From positions 558,001 to 622,000 of the forward strand of contig CANMSO010000001.1 in the NCBI GenBank assembly GCA_947500545.1: 64,000 nucleotides of DNA. The letters are read 5' to 3'. The notes below the pieces were generated by a model that saw nothing but the letters and a program-made list of their open reading frames with translations, did not search any database and was not told where the DNA came from. Positions 17,613 to 25,997 of the stretch are shown here, piece by piece. This DNA is from an uncultured Aquimarina sp. Its GTDB lineage: Bacteria > Bacteroidota > Bacteroidia > Flavobacteriales > Flavobacteriaceae. Both the position numbers and the translations under genes were made by a program. The stretch's first letter is position 1. Each line of letters begins with the position of its first letter.

Positions 17613-18302
17613 ATGCCAAAGATATTAAAGATTCATGAGCTGGAGAAAACTTATAGCAGTGGTTCAAAAAAACTTAAGGTCTTACACGATATTTCGTTTG
17701 AGGTTGAAAAAGGGGCTACCTTTTCTATTGTAGGTCCTTCTGGAAGTGGTAAAACCACCTTACTCGGGCTTTGTGCAGGATTAGACTACCAAGACTCTGG
17801 CACTGTTGAACTATGTGGTCAGAATCTGCAAGAACTAGATGAAGATGAACGTGCGCAGTTAAGAAATAAAGAGGTGGGATTTATATTTCAGGATTTTCAA
17901 TTGTTACCCACATTGACTGCGCTGGAGAATGTGATTGTGCCCTTAGAGTTACAAGGAGTTAAAAATGCTGCTAAACAGGGTATGGAATTACTGAAAAAGG
18001 TAGGACTAGCGGATCGTTTTCACCACTATCCCTCGCAATTATCCGGAGGAGAGCAGCAACGTGTAGCGTTAGCTAGAGCCTTTTCAAATTCGCCTTCTAT
18101 CTTATTCGCCGATGAGCCTACCGGAAATTTAGATGAGGAGACTGGAGAAAAAGTAATACAGCTCCTTTTTGAATTGAATAAGGAAGCCGGAACTACTTTA
18201 GTGATTATCTCTCACGATCTTGACCTGGCAAACAGAACACAACAGATCCTTCGATTAAAGGGTGGGAAAATTATAACCAACGAGAGAACTCTATCGCAGT
18301 GA
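17613..18302 (+). CDS. YbbA-like ABC transporter ATP-binding protein
   Basis: The protein has 229 residues from the ATG at 17613; a TTG twelve bases upstream is less likely. It has Walker A GPSGSGKTT, Q loop FQDFQLLPTL, signature LSGGEQQRVALARA, Walker B ILFADEPTGN and H loop ISHD. It belongs to the MacB/LolD/YbbA group that powers FtsX-like permeases. The stop codon overlaps the GTG start of the permease gene (GTGA), so the two are translationally coupled. Together with the divergent TesA-like gene this is the YbbAP-type export system, whose substrate is not established; extraction of acylated or hydrophobic compounds from the inner membrane has been suggested for the family. Confidence 0.9.
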   Translation: MPKILKIHELEKTYSSGSKKLKVLHDISFEVEKGATFSIVGPSGSGKTTLLGLCAGLDYQDSGTVELCGQNLQELDEDERAQLRNKEVGFIFQDFQLLPTLTALENVIVPLELQGVKNAAKQGMELLKKVGLADRFHHYPSQLSGGEQQRVALARAFSNSPSILFADEPTGNLDEETGEKVIQLLFELNKEAGTTLVIISHDLDLANRTQQILRLKGGKIITNERTLSQ

Positions 18303-20842
18303 TTAAGAAGCATTCATATTCAAAAGCTGGCATTTCCTGGCTAATAAAGATGGCATGGCGTGATGGAAGGGCCAGTATTTCAAGGCTATTGCTATTCATG
18401 GCGTCGATCATTCTTGGTATTGCTGCCGTGGTTTCGATACAATTATTCAGTGAAAATGTAAAACAAAATATCGAGCGTCAATCCAAAGTATTAATGGGTG
18501 CCGATTTTATTATTGATAGCAGGCAACTCCCCAATGAAAAAGTACAGGCCATCATTGACTCTTTAGGAGCAGACGCCTATGAAGTTAACTTCCCGTCCAT
18601 GGCAGCATTTCCAAAAAATGGGGCTGCCAAATTGGTACAAGTACGAGGTATGGAAGGTGCCTTCCCGTTCTATGGAACCTTAGAAACAGAACCTAGCGCG
18701 GCAGCTGCTGAGTATCAACAAAAAGGAGGAGCGTTAGTAGATGCCACCCTAATGCTACAATACGATATCAAACCTGGGGATTCGATCAAGTTAGGAGTGA
18801 TTACTTTGCCCGTTACAGGCGCTATTAATTCAATGCCTGGTCGCTCGGGAATCTCAACAACTGTGGCTCCAACCGTGCTTATTCCTTTTCGATTTATAGC
18901 ACAGACCGAACTGCTGCAATTGGGCAGTAGAAAAGAATATCAATACTTTTTTGTTGCACCAGATACGGACCTGGACCAATTAGATGAGACATTAGACCCC
19001 GTCTTAGATGCTGAAAATGCAGACCTCGATACCCATACCAGCACCAGTAGACAAATAGGCCGTAGTTATGGAAACATGGGTAAATTCTTAAATTTGGCGG
19101 CGTTTATAGCCTTGCTATTGGGGTGCATCGGTATTGCTAGTTCTGTTCACATATATATTAAGGAGAAATTAACCGATGTAGCCGTTTTAAAATGTTTGGG
19201 TGCGAGCAGGAAACAGACCTTTTTGATTTACCTCATACAAATTGCGGTCATGGGCTTTATTGGAGGTGTTGTAGGTACGGTATTTGGTATTGGACTACAA
19301 CAGGCGCTTCCATTTCTTTTAGAGGAGTTTTTACCATTTGATATTCAAGTTTCGATTAGTCTACAGCCTATTGTTATGGGACTATTGTTAGGTGTTTTGA
19401 TGTCGGTATTATTTGCATTGTTGCCTTTACTCGGTACTTGGTATGTTTCACCTTTAGAAGTATTGAGGGTGTCCGAAGAGCAACCGGTACGATCAAGAAA
19501 GGTACGAGCATTCACTTTTGGAGCGATCTTACTTTTTATCCTCTTGTTCTCCATTTGGATCTTTAAGGATCTGGTATTTGCCTTGGTCTTTGTTCTGGGT
19601 ATTTTTGTCACTTTCGCTATCCTAGCCAGTATCTCCGCTTTGTTTATCAAGGCAATCAAGAGCTATTTCCCAACCGCTTGGGGATTTACCGCAAGAACAA
19701 GTCTATTGAATCTCTTCCGGCCTAATAATCAGACCATGGTGCTTATCTTGGCTATAGGCCTAGGCACTTTTTTGATTAGCACCTTATATTTTACAAAAGA
19801 CATACTGTTGGCAAAAACAGCGTTGGACAACAGTCCGGACAATGCTAATATTATCTTAGTGGATGTACAGCCAGGGCAGAGAGAGGCTGTAGTGGCTAGC
19901 ATTAAACCTACAGGTTTGGAAGTCATCGATAACCTGTCGATTGTTACCATGAGGATGCATAGCATTAAAGGAATAGTGACCAACGAGATTCGAAAGGATA
20001 CAAGCTCAACGATCAATGAATGGGTTTTGAATCATGAATTTAGAACTACGTTTCGTGACTCGCTTATCACTTCAGAAACCGTTATAGAAGGAAGCTGGTT
20101 AAAGGAAGTCAAACCAGGTGAAGAGGTTACCATTTCTATCTCAGAAAGTCTTGCTGAAAATGCTAACCTAGAAGTGGGAGACGGCATTGTCTTTAACGTA
20201 CAAGGGGTATTGATGGAAACCACTGTAGGAAGCATTAGAAAAGTAGACTGGACAAGGTTACAGTTAAATTTTATGATCGTTTTTCCTAAAGGTGTACTAG
20301 AACAGGCACCACAATTTCATGTGTTAACGACTTATGTGCCGGATAATGAAACGTCAGCGACATTGCAGCGGGAGTTGATACGCAAATTCCCAAATATCAC
20401 AGTCTTTGATCTTCGGCAGATATATAAGGTTATTGAAGACATCTTAGAAAAGATCTCTTGGGTCATTAATTTCATGGCATTCTTTAGTATTCTTACTGGC
20501 CTTATCGTATTAATAGGTTCGGTTCGCACCAGTAAATACCAACGTATTAAAGAGAGTGTGTTATTACGTACACTAGGTGCCAAGAGCAAACAAATCCTTC
20601 GTATTACGGCACTTGAATATTTGTTTTTAGGAATACTTGGGAGTTTGGCAGGAATCTTCCTGTCGTTAATTAGCAGTCAGTTGTTGGCCACATTGCTGTT
20701 TGAAGAGCCCTTTGTACCTTCAAGTATTCCATTCCTACTGTTTTTACCCGGTGTTGTGATTTTGGTGTTGGCCATTGGATTGAGCAATATTAAAAGTGTG
20801 CTGCAAAGCCCGCCTTTAGAAGTATTAAGAAAAGTAGGCTAG
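18299..20842 (+). CDS. YbbP-like FtsX-family ABC permease
   Basis: The protein has 847 residues and starts at a GTG that overlaps the stop of the ATPase gene. It has the large two-fold form of YbbP: an N-terminal helix, a periplasmic domain (about 45-255), three FtsX helices (about 260-385), a middle pair of helices (about 400-460), a second periplasmic domain (about 490-710) and a final three-helix FtsX unit (about 720-840) ending in PPLEVLRKVG. The phrase SPLEVLRVSEE near residue 390 is the matching end of the first half. It works with the ATPase encoded upstream as a mechanotransmission-type exporter in the inner membrane. Confidence 0.9.
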   Translation: MIKKHSYSKAGISWLIKMAWRDGRASISRLLLFMASIILGIAAVVSIQLFSENVKQNIERQSKVLMGADFIIDSRQLPNEKVQAIIDSLGADAYEVNFPSMAAFPKNGAAKLVQVRGMEGAFPFYGTLETEPSAAAAEYQQKGGALVDATLMLQYDIKPGDSIKLGVITLPVTGAINSMPGRSGISTTVAPTVLIPFRFIAQTELLQLGSRKEYQYFFVAPDTDLDQLDETLDPVLDAENADLDTHTSTSRQIGRSYGNMGKFLNLAAFIALLLGCIGIASSVHIYIKEKLTDVAVLKCLGASRKQTFLIYLIQIAVMGFIGGVVGTVFGIGLQQALPFLLEEFLPFDIQVSISLQPIVMGLLLGVLMSVLFALLPLLGTWYVSPLEVLRVSEEQPVRSRKVRAFTFGAILLFILLFSIWIFKDLVFALVFVLGIFVTFAILASISALFIKAIKSYFPTAWGFTARTSLLNLFRPNNQTMVLILAIGLGTFLISTLYFTKDILLAKTALDNSPDNANIILVDVQPGQREAVVASIKPTGLEVIDNLSIVTMRMHSIKGIVTNEIRKDTSSTINEWVLNHEFRTTFRDSLITSETVIEGSWLKEVKPGEEVTISISESLAENANLEVGDGIVFNVQGVLMETTVGSIRKVDWTRLQLNFMIVFPKGVLEQAPQFHVLTTYVPDNETSATLQRELIRKFPNITVFDLRQIYKVIEDILEKISWVINFMAFFSILTGLIVLIGSVRTSKYQRIKESVLLRTLGAKSKQILRITALEYLFLGILGSLAGIFLSLISSQLLATLLFEEPFVPSSIPFLLFLPGVVILVLAIGLSNIKSVLQSPPLEVLRKVG

Positions 20843-20853
20843 TGGGATTAAAA

Positions 20854-20880
20854 AACTTTGTGAGCTCAAAGTTCTTTTAA
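20854..20880 (+). terminator. Probable terminator after the ABC permease gene
   Basis: AACTTTG (20854-20860) and CAAAGTT (20866-20872) form a 7-bp stem with loop TGAGCT, followed by CTTTT. The segment from 20854 to 20896 also matches the 3' end of repeat family B (30798-30921 and 41251-41342). Confidence 0.55.
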
Positions 20881-20934
20881 AAAAAAGGTAATGCAACCAC
20901 TTATGTTAGTCCAGTAATTAGAAAATGAGCGCCT

Positions 20935-21642
20935 TCAATTCTTAATTAACCTAATAATATCTTTATAAGAAGCACCAATTGGAATTTCCATACCACCAAG
21001 TAAGACAACATCTTTTGAGGTTAAAGCGGCAATTTTCCTGGTATTAATAATATAGGAACGATGTACTCTCAAAAAATGAGAAGGTAGCCTTAGAACAAAA
21101 GCACTTATTTTATCTTTCGTAATTATGATATCGTTTGGGGTATGTATTCTCACATAGTCTTTAATACTGTCAATAAACAGAATGTTGTTAAACTCTATTC
21201 TAATCATCCTTTTGTTTGAATTAACAAAGATGTGATCTAATGTTTTATCTATTTCTGATGATGTCCTGGAGGTGGGTTGAATGGCCGTATTCAATGCCTT
21301 GTATTTATTGATAGATTTATAAAATCTAATAAAGGAAATTGGTTTTAATAAATAATCAATGACATCCAATTCATAACCTTCCAAAGCATATTCTCTGTAG
21401 GCTGTAGTTAAGATGACTTTTGGTTGTATACTCGTGTTTTTTATAAAATCGATACCTGTAACTTCAGGCATTTGGATATCTAAAAACAAAAGGTCAACAC
21501 TAGAGTTTTGAAGAAAATGTCCAGCAGATATGGGGTTATCAAATGTAGATACAAGTTTAAGATCAGGTACTTTCATTATGTACTTTTCAAGTACCTTAAT
21601 GGCTAGCGGCTCATCATCTACGACCATACATTTTATTTCCAT
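20935..21642 (-). CDS. LytTR-family response regulator
   Basis: The protein has 235 residues: a receiver domain with VVDDEP, phosphoacceptor Asp55 in LLFLDIQMPE and a KPIS segment carrying the conserved Lys, a short linker, and a LytTR domain (about 140-235) with IEFNNILFIDSIKDYVRI and VHRSYIINTRKI. It lies one base after the stop of the kinase gene on the same strand, so the two are cotranscribed. The pair is divergent from the propeller lipoprotein genes beginning at 22945, whose promoter region carries candidate LytTR boxes. Confidence 0.92.
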   Translation of the reverse strand: MEIKCMVVDDEPLAIKVLEKYIMKVPDLKLVSTFDNPISAGHFLQNSSVDLLFLDIQMPEVTGIDFIKNTSIQPKVILTTAYREYALEGYELDVIDYLLKPISFIRFYKSINKYKALNTAIQPTSRTSSEIDKTLDHIFVNSNKRMIRIEFNNILFIDSIKDYVRIHTPNDIIITKDKISAFVLRLPSHFLRVHRSYIINTRKIAALTSKDVVLLGGMEIPIGASYKDIIRLIKN

Positions 21643-21643
21643 A

Positions 21644-22720
21644 TTACTTTAAATTAATGGTTAATAAAACCTGAAAATGATTGTCTGTTTTGGTGCTTTT
21701 CAGGTCATAGTTATTTTTATAGTTTAGCTCTAATTGTCTTTGCGAATTGGAAAATCCAATTCCAGAATGTGATTCATTTTCTGTATCGTCCTCTTTTTTA
21801 GCAGGCAAGGTATTAAAAACTTTAAAGCAAAGTTGATCTTGGTTTGTGGTTAATTCAATTTGAATTGTGGATTCCTTGCGATTATTACTCGCTCCATGTT
21901 TAAAAGCATTTTCTACAAAAGATATCAGTATCAAAGGCGCTATCATTACATTTAGGTCATGAAGATGGTACGTAAAGTCTAATGTTAACTTATTACCATA
22001 ACGTAGGGATTCCAAATCCATGTAATCCTGTATCAAGGCAATTTCATTTTGTAATGGAACTTCAGGATCTTTACATTGATAGAGCATATAATCTAGCATG
22101 CCTGACAGTTTTAAAACAACTTCGGGTGCTTTTTCAGACTGTTCTAATGTTAATGAATACAAATTATTTAAAGTATTGAACAAAAAATGCGGATTTGTTT
22201 GTGCTTTTAAAAATTTAAGTTCGGTATTCGCTTTTTCTTTTTGTAAAACTTCAAGTTGATGACGTTCTTCAAAACGGTCCTTAAATGCCTTAGTCATAAA
22301 CATTAAAAAAACGAATACATACACCGATGGAAAATAAACTACAGCTAGGTGAAATGGGTCTGTTACTATTTCCATCAAACTTTTATACTCGAAGTATTTA
22401 GGAACAAAAAGTCTGGTCAAGTTCATACTTAAAAGCTTTGAAATAACTAATAATACATATGCAGATATCAAAAAAGAGAATCCAAATTTGAAGTATTTCT
22501 TTTTAAACAAAAGTTTTGGAACCTGATAATAGACTAAAAAATAACTTGCTAATAATTGGGCAGGTAAAAAACTTAAACCACTGATTGTGGTCTTTTTCAC
22601 ACTTCCATCATTTAATGCTGCCAATATGGGCAAGCTTATAAACAATAAAAACCAAAATATAAAGTGTGAAACGACTCTATTCTGAATGATCCAGTCGATC
22701 AAGTTCTTTCTTTTGACCAT
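21644..22720 (-). CDS. LytS/YehU-type sensor histidine kinase
   Basis: The protein has 358 residues: four predicted helices in the first 150, a coiled linker (about 150-175), then the His_kinase domain with TNPHFLFNTLNNLYS (the His is the phosphoacceptor) and the ATPase domain with ISFVENAFKHGASN and SGIGFSNSQRQL. No extracytoplasmic domain is seen. The regulator gene follows after one base. Divergent transcription from a 224-bp spacer places it head to head with exported beta-propeller lipoproteins. Confidence 0.9.
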   Translation of the reverse strand: MVKRKNLIDWIIQNRVVSHFIFWFLLFISLPILAALNDGSVKKTTISGLSFLPAQLLASYFLVYYQVPKLLFKKKYFKFGFSFLISAYVLLVISKLLSMNLTRLFVPKYFEYKSLMEIVTDPFHLAVVYFPSVYVFVFLMFMTKAFKDRFEERHQLEVLQKEKANTELKFLKAQTNPHFLFNTLNNLYSLTLEQSEKAPEVVLKLSGMLDYMLYQCKDPEVPLQNEIALIQDYMDLESLRYGNKLTLDFTYHLHDLNVMIAPLILISFVENAFKHGASNNRKESTIQIELTTNQDQLCFKVFNTLPAKKEDDTENESHSGIGFSNSQRQLELNYKNNYDLKSTKTDNHFQVLLTINLK

Positions 22721-22832
22721 AGCCGATAAATATATAAAATATGAATCTAGAATCTCTTTAAAAAAGACGAATCTTGATCATCTATTGCCCAAATCAAATT
22801 TTCTACGGATTAAGGATATTTTCTGTTACTAA

Positions 22833-22864
22833 TAGGTTTATATCAGCTAGAAGATATCGTTCAT
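22833..22864 (+). promoter_or_regulatory. Candidate LytTR direct repeats in front of the propeller lipoprotein operon
   Basis: TAGGTTTAT (22833-22841) and ATCGTTCAT (22856-22864) each match 8 of 9 positions of the LytTR consensus, with GTT cores 23 bp apart. A weaker TCTGTTACT lies 11 bp upstream. The downstream GTT (22859) is 38 bp from a perfect -7 element at 22897. Confidence 0.5.
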
Positions 22865-22896
22865 CTATTTTACAATTTTTCATGTATTCCATTCAA

Positions 22897-22904
22897 TATG
22901 TTTG
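22897..22904 (+). promoter_or_regulatory. Bacteroidota -7 promoter element (TATGTTTG)
   Basis: This is an exact match to TAnnTTTG, 40 bp upstream of the start codon at 22945. The position expected for the -33 element (22875-22878) reads ATTT, not TTTG, so the promoter looks activator-dependent; the LytTR-like boxes lie directly upstream. Confidence 0.55.
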
Positions 22905-22944
22905 TTTAAGGATGTTATATCAATTATTATTAAAAAATAAGAAT

Positions 22945-23841
22945 ATGAAATATGTAAAAGCTATATGCTTTTTTTTAACTTTCCTTTTTGTCCAGATGTC
23001 TTCTTGTCAAGAAAGTGAAAAATCTGAATTAACATCCTATACAATTGGGTATTCCTCAAAAGAATCAGGTGATAGAGAAATTTATCTAACTGATATTGAA
23101 GCCACATCAAAAATTAGAGTCACTGACCGTCCCGGGAACGATGGCTATATAGCCTGGTCTCCTGAAGGAAAACGCATAACTTCTTATGCGTATCATGATG
23201 GAAGAAAAACATGGTCAATTCATACCATGAATATTGATGGTACGAATATGAAGCGGTTAACGCATGCAAAAAACAAATGGGATAGTTCACCCACATGGTC
23301 TCCTGATGGAAAAAAAATTGCTTTTGCAAGGGCTTATAAAGACACTGAAGGAGTATGGCAGGAAGAAATTTGGATGATGAATTCAGATGGTGGTGAACAG
23401 ACTCAAATAAAACCACTGAATGGAGGAGGACCTTATTTTACTCGAGATGGAAGAATAGTCTTTCACTCCAAAACTGAATATAGTGAAATTTGCATAGCAG
23501 ATATTGATGGTAGTAACCTGATCAAGTTGACCAATAATAACGTTGAGGATTGGCATCCTGAAGTGTCTCCAGATGGCAAGCAAATAGCTTTTATGTCTAA
23601 TAGAGATGGAAATCATGAAATTTATGTGATGGGTATAGATGGATCCAATCAAAAACGATTAACTTCTAATGATGTTCGTGACTCTATACCAACATGGTCA
23701 CCAGATGGCTCTCAAATAATGTACACATCGCATGACGTGGATGGGAATGCTCATATTTATATTATGAATAAAGATGGTTCTTCAATGAAAAAATTTATAA
23801 ATAATGCCTCAGGCGCAGTATGGCTAAAATTACGTAAATGA
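22945..23841 (+). CDS. TolB/PD40-type beta-propeller lipoprotein
   Basis: The protein has 298 residues from the ATG at 22945. A longer open frame from 22774 lacks a plausible signal peptide, while this start gives one that ends at Cys21 (VQMSSC). The body is a TolB-like propeller made of WSPDGKKI-type repeats at roughly 40-residue steps, with matching DGTN or DGSN turns. TolB-like propellers bind proteins or peptides; no catalytic residues are visible. It is very similar along its whole length to the protein at 36523-37407. Its TGA overlaps the ATG of the next gene (ATGATGA), so translation is coupled. It is the first gene of a three-gene operon divergent from a LytS/LytTR pair. Confidence 0.85.
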   Translation: MKYVKAICFFLTFLFVQMSSCQESEKSELTSYTIGYSSKESGDREIYLTDIEATSKIRVTDRPGNDGYIAWSPEGKRITSYAYHDGRKTWSIHTMNIDGTNMKRLTHAKNKWDSSPTWSPDGKKIAFARAYKDTEGVWQEEIWMMNSDGGEQTQIKPLNGGGPYFTRDGRIVFHSKTEYSEICIADIDGSNLIKLTNNNVEDWHPEVSPDGKQIAFMSNRDGNHEIYVMGIDGSNQKRLTSNDVRDSIPTWSPDGSQIMYTSHDVDGNAHIYIMNKDGSSMKKFINNASGAVWLKLRK

Positions 23842-24731
23842 TGAAAAAAACTTACCCTATACTACTGCTAGTTTTAAACCTGTTTTTTGTTGCTTGCAAC
23901 AACAAAAAACAAGATTCTAAAACTCCTGATACACCAAAGGTAGAAAACCCTTATCTCGGACAAAAACCACCAGGTTTAACCCCTGAATTGTTTGGGTCTG
24001 ACATTGTTTCAACAGAAAATCATCTGGAAATTGAAGGCGTCTTCGCACCTGACATGAAAGAATTCTATTTTACCAGACAGGTAAAAGGGGGGGTGCCTAA
24101 AACGCATGTCATTCAATATAAAAATGATAGGTGGCAAGAGTTATCTGCAGCGCCCCGTACGGGCGAAGTTTTTATATCGCCAGATGGCAATACGATGTAT
24201 CTGGGTAACGAATATAAAGAGCGAACCGATTCAGGATGGTCAGAACAGAAAAGTTTAGGACCACTATTCGAAAAAATTCCTGTCATGCGCCTTACGGCTT
24301 CAACGACTGGCACCTATGTTTTTGATGAACGAGATACAATTGGCACCATTCGGTACTCTAGGTTGATAGATGGCAAACGTGAAGAACCGAAAACATTTGG
24401 CAAAGAAATCAACACAGGAAAATGGATAGGCCATCCTTTCATTGCACCAGATGAAAGTTACATCATTTGGGATAGTGAACGAGAAGGTGGATACGGTGCT
24501 TCGGATTTATATATCAGTTTTCGTCAGAAAGACGGTTCGTGGGGACCTGCGATTAATATGGGAGAAAACATCAATACCGAATATGAGGATGCATATGGCA
24601 GTGTCACGCCAGACGGGAAATATTTCTTCTTTCACACAGTACATTTAAGCAGAGGAAGCTTCGCCGAAAGCCATGCCAATATTTTTTGGGTGGACGCTCA
24701 GATTATTGAGAATCTAAGGCCTAAAGAATAG
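23838..24731 (+). CDS. PD40-type propeller lipoprotein of the KKQ..QKPPG family
   Basis: The protein has 297 residues; either of two adjacent ATG codons (23838 or 23841) may start it. A lipoprotein signal peptide ends at Cys20 (FFVAC), followed by KKQDSK and the leader motif [14 protein letters not shown] shared with the proteins at 24771, 38699 and 60057. PD40-like blades follow (GVFAPDMKEFYFTR, FISPDGNTMYLG, IAPDESYIIWDSE, VTPDGKYFFFH), ending in [11 protein letters not shown]. The role is unknown; a surface-exposed binding propeller is likely. The next gene encodes a close paralogue 39 bp downstream. Confidence 0.82.
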   Translation: MMKKTYPILLLVLNLFFVACNNKKQDSKTPDTPKVENPYLGQKPPGLTPELFGSDIVSTENHLEIEGVFAPDMKEFYFTRQVKGGVPKTHVIQYKNDRWQELSAAPRTGEVFISPDGNTMYLGNEYKERTDSGWSEQKSLGPLFEKIPVMRLTASTTGTYVFDERDTIGTIRYSRLIDGKREEPKTFGKEINTGKWIGHPFIAPDESYIIWDSEREGGYGASDLYISFRQKDGSWGPAINMGENINTEYEDAYGSVTPDGKYFFFHTVHLSRGSFAESHANIFWVDAQIIENLRPKE

Positions 24732-24770
24732 TATTTATGACAATGCCTCACAATTAAAACAATTTGAATA

Positions 24771-25691
24771 ATGAGAAGATCATCCCTTTTATTTTTAACA
24801 TTTGTATGGGTACTAATTTTTAATGCCTGTAATACTAAAAAACAACATTCAAAAGATAGTAATTCACCGGCTATAGAAAGTCCTTATCTTGGTCAAAAAC
24901 CACCCGGTTTAACACCTGAACCCTTCGCTCCCGGTATTGTTGTGATGGATAATTGGGAATATGGTGGTGTCTTCACACCTGACCTGACAGAATTTTATTT
25001 CATCAGAGAAGTTGGAGATGTTGAGGAAAATAAAAAAATGGAATTTGTTGTTTTTCAATATAAAAATAATCGATGGCAAGAGTCAGTGATATCGCCTAGG
25101 GTGGGGCAACCTTATATCTCTCCCGATGGTAAGACCATGCACCTTGGCAGACGATATAAGGAGCGTACTGAAACAGGTTGGTCAGAGATAAAAAAACTTG
25201 GTTCCCCTTTCGAGGAGATACAGATCATGCGCCTTACAGCGTCATCAAAAGGAACCTATGTTTTTGATGAGATAGGCATGCCAGAAGGAGATGGTGTTAT
25301 TCGTTATTCGAGATTAATAGACGGGAAACGTGAAGAACCGAGGCCATTTGGTGCAGCCATTAATACTGGAAGAATGAATGCTCACCCTTTCATAGCACCA
25401 GATGAATCCTATTTGATATGGGATGGTCAAAGAGATAGCGGATTTGGTAATTCTGATATCTATATTAGCTTTCGACAGCCAGATGGTTCGTGGGGAGATG
25501 CCATTAATTTGGGGGACACTATAAATACAGGAGCATGGGAAGCAGCGGCAAGCGTAACACCAGATGGCAAATACCTTTTCTTCAATAGGAATATGGGCAA
25601 AGTAAAGCCATCAGACAAATACGACAATGTAGATATATTTTGGGTAGATGCCCAGATTATTGAAACACTTAGGCCCAAACACGAGAAATAA
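24771..25691 (+). CDS. PD40-type propeller lipoprotein, paralogue of the preceding gene
   Basis: The protein has 306 residues. The signal peptide ends at Cys20 (IFNAC), followed by [25 protein letters not shown] and propeller blades with [33 protein letters not shown] and [10 protein letters not shown], and the C-terminal [13 protein letters not shown]. It is clearly a tandem duplicate of the gene at 23838-24731 and closely related to those at 38699 and 35517. It is the last gene of the operon; a repeat of family A lies just downstream. Confidence 0.82.
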   Translation: MRRSSLLFLTFVWVLIFNACNTKKQHSKDSNSPAIESPYLGQKPPGLTPEPFAPGIVVMDNWEYGGVFTPDLTEFYFIREVGDVEENKKMEFVVFQYKNNRWQESVISPRVGQPYISPDGKTMHLGRRYKERTETGWSEIKKLGSPFEEIQIMRLTASSKGTYVFDEIGMPEGDGVIRYSRLIDGKREEPRPFGAAINTGRMNAHPFIAPDESYLIWDGQRDSGFGNSDIYISFRQPDGSWGDAINLGDTINTGAWEAAASVTPDGKYLFFNRNMGKVKPSDKYDNVDIFWVDAQIIETLRPKHEK

Positions 25692-25997
25692 TGATTGCTC
25701 TAGTAGAGGAATTAGTATAGTGCAAGATGATGCGGCTGGATAATGATTTTAAGACCAAAACGCTTCTAGAGCTCAAAAGCTCTCTTCTACGACATGATCA
25801 TATGGCTACAGTATTTATAATACTGTACTTAAAAATCTTTTAACTAGATTTAAAATCCTGAATACTAGACATTAAGTCATGATATAAGACAGGGAGCTTT
25901 GGTACCTTTTAAAATAAAAAATAAATTACCTGTAACGTAAGTCGCTATTGTTTGTCATATAAATTAGTTCTTTATTCTAATCAAACAACTAATTATA
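25692..25997. other. Intergenic region holding repeat family A
   Basis: This 306-bp gap separates the propeller operon from the S41-like gene. Its first half is repeat A (25704-25858). The rest, up to 25997, shows no coding frame and no confident promoter. Confidence 0.5.
25704..25858 (+). repeat. Intergenic repeat family A, copy 2
   Basis: This copy begins GAGGAATTAGTATAG and contains GATGCGGCTGGATAATGAT, the CTACGACATGATCATATGGC block and the tail CTAGATTTAAAATC. A perfect palindrome, TACAGTAT-TTATA-ATACTGTA, lies at 25807-25827. The same blocks occur in the same order at 39615-39777 and, for the core, at 12319-12420. Confidence 0.75.

Noticed and set aside
22774..22944. Upstream extension of the first propeller gene
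   Set aside because: It would erase the lipoprotein signal peptide and would run through the -7 element at 22897.
23120..23652. Two minus-strand frames opposite the TolB-like propeller gene
   Set aside because: They are shadows of the propeller repeats; the plus strand has a lipoprotein signal and homologous blades.
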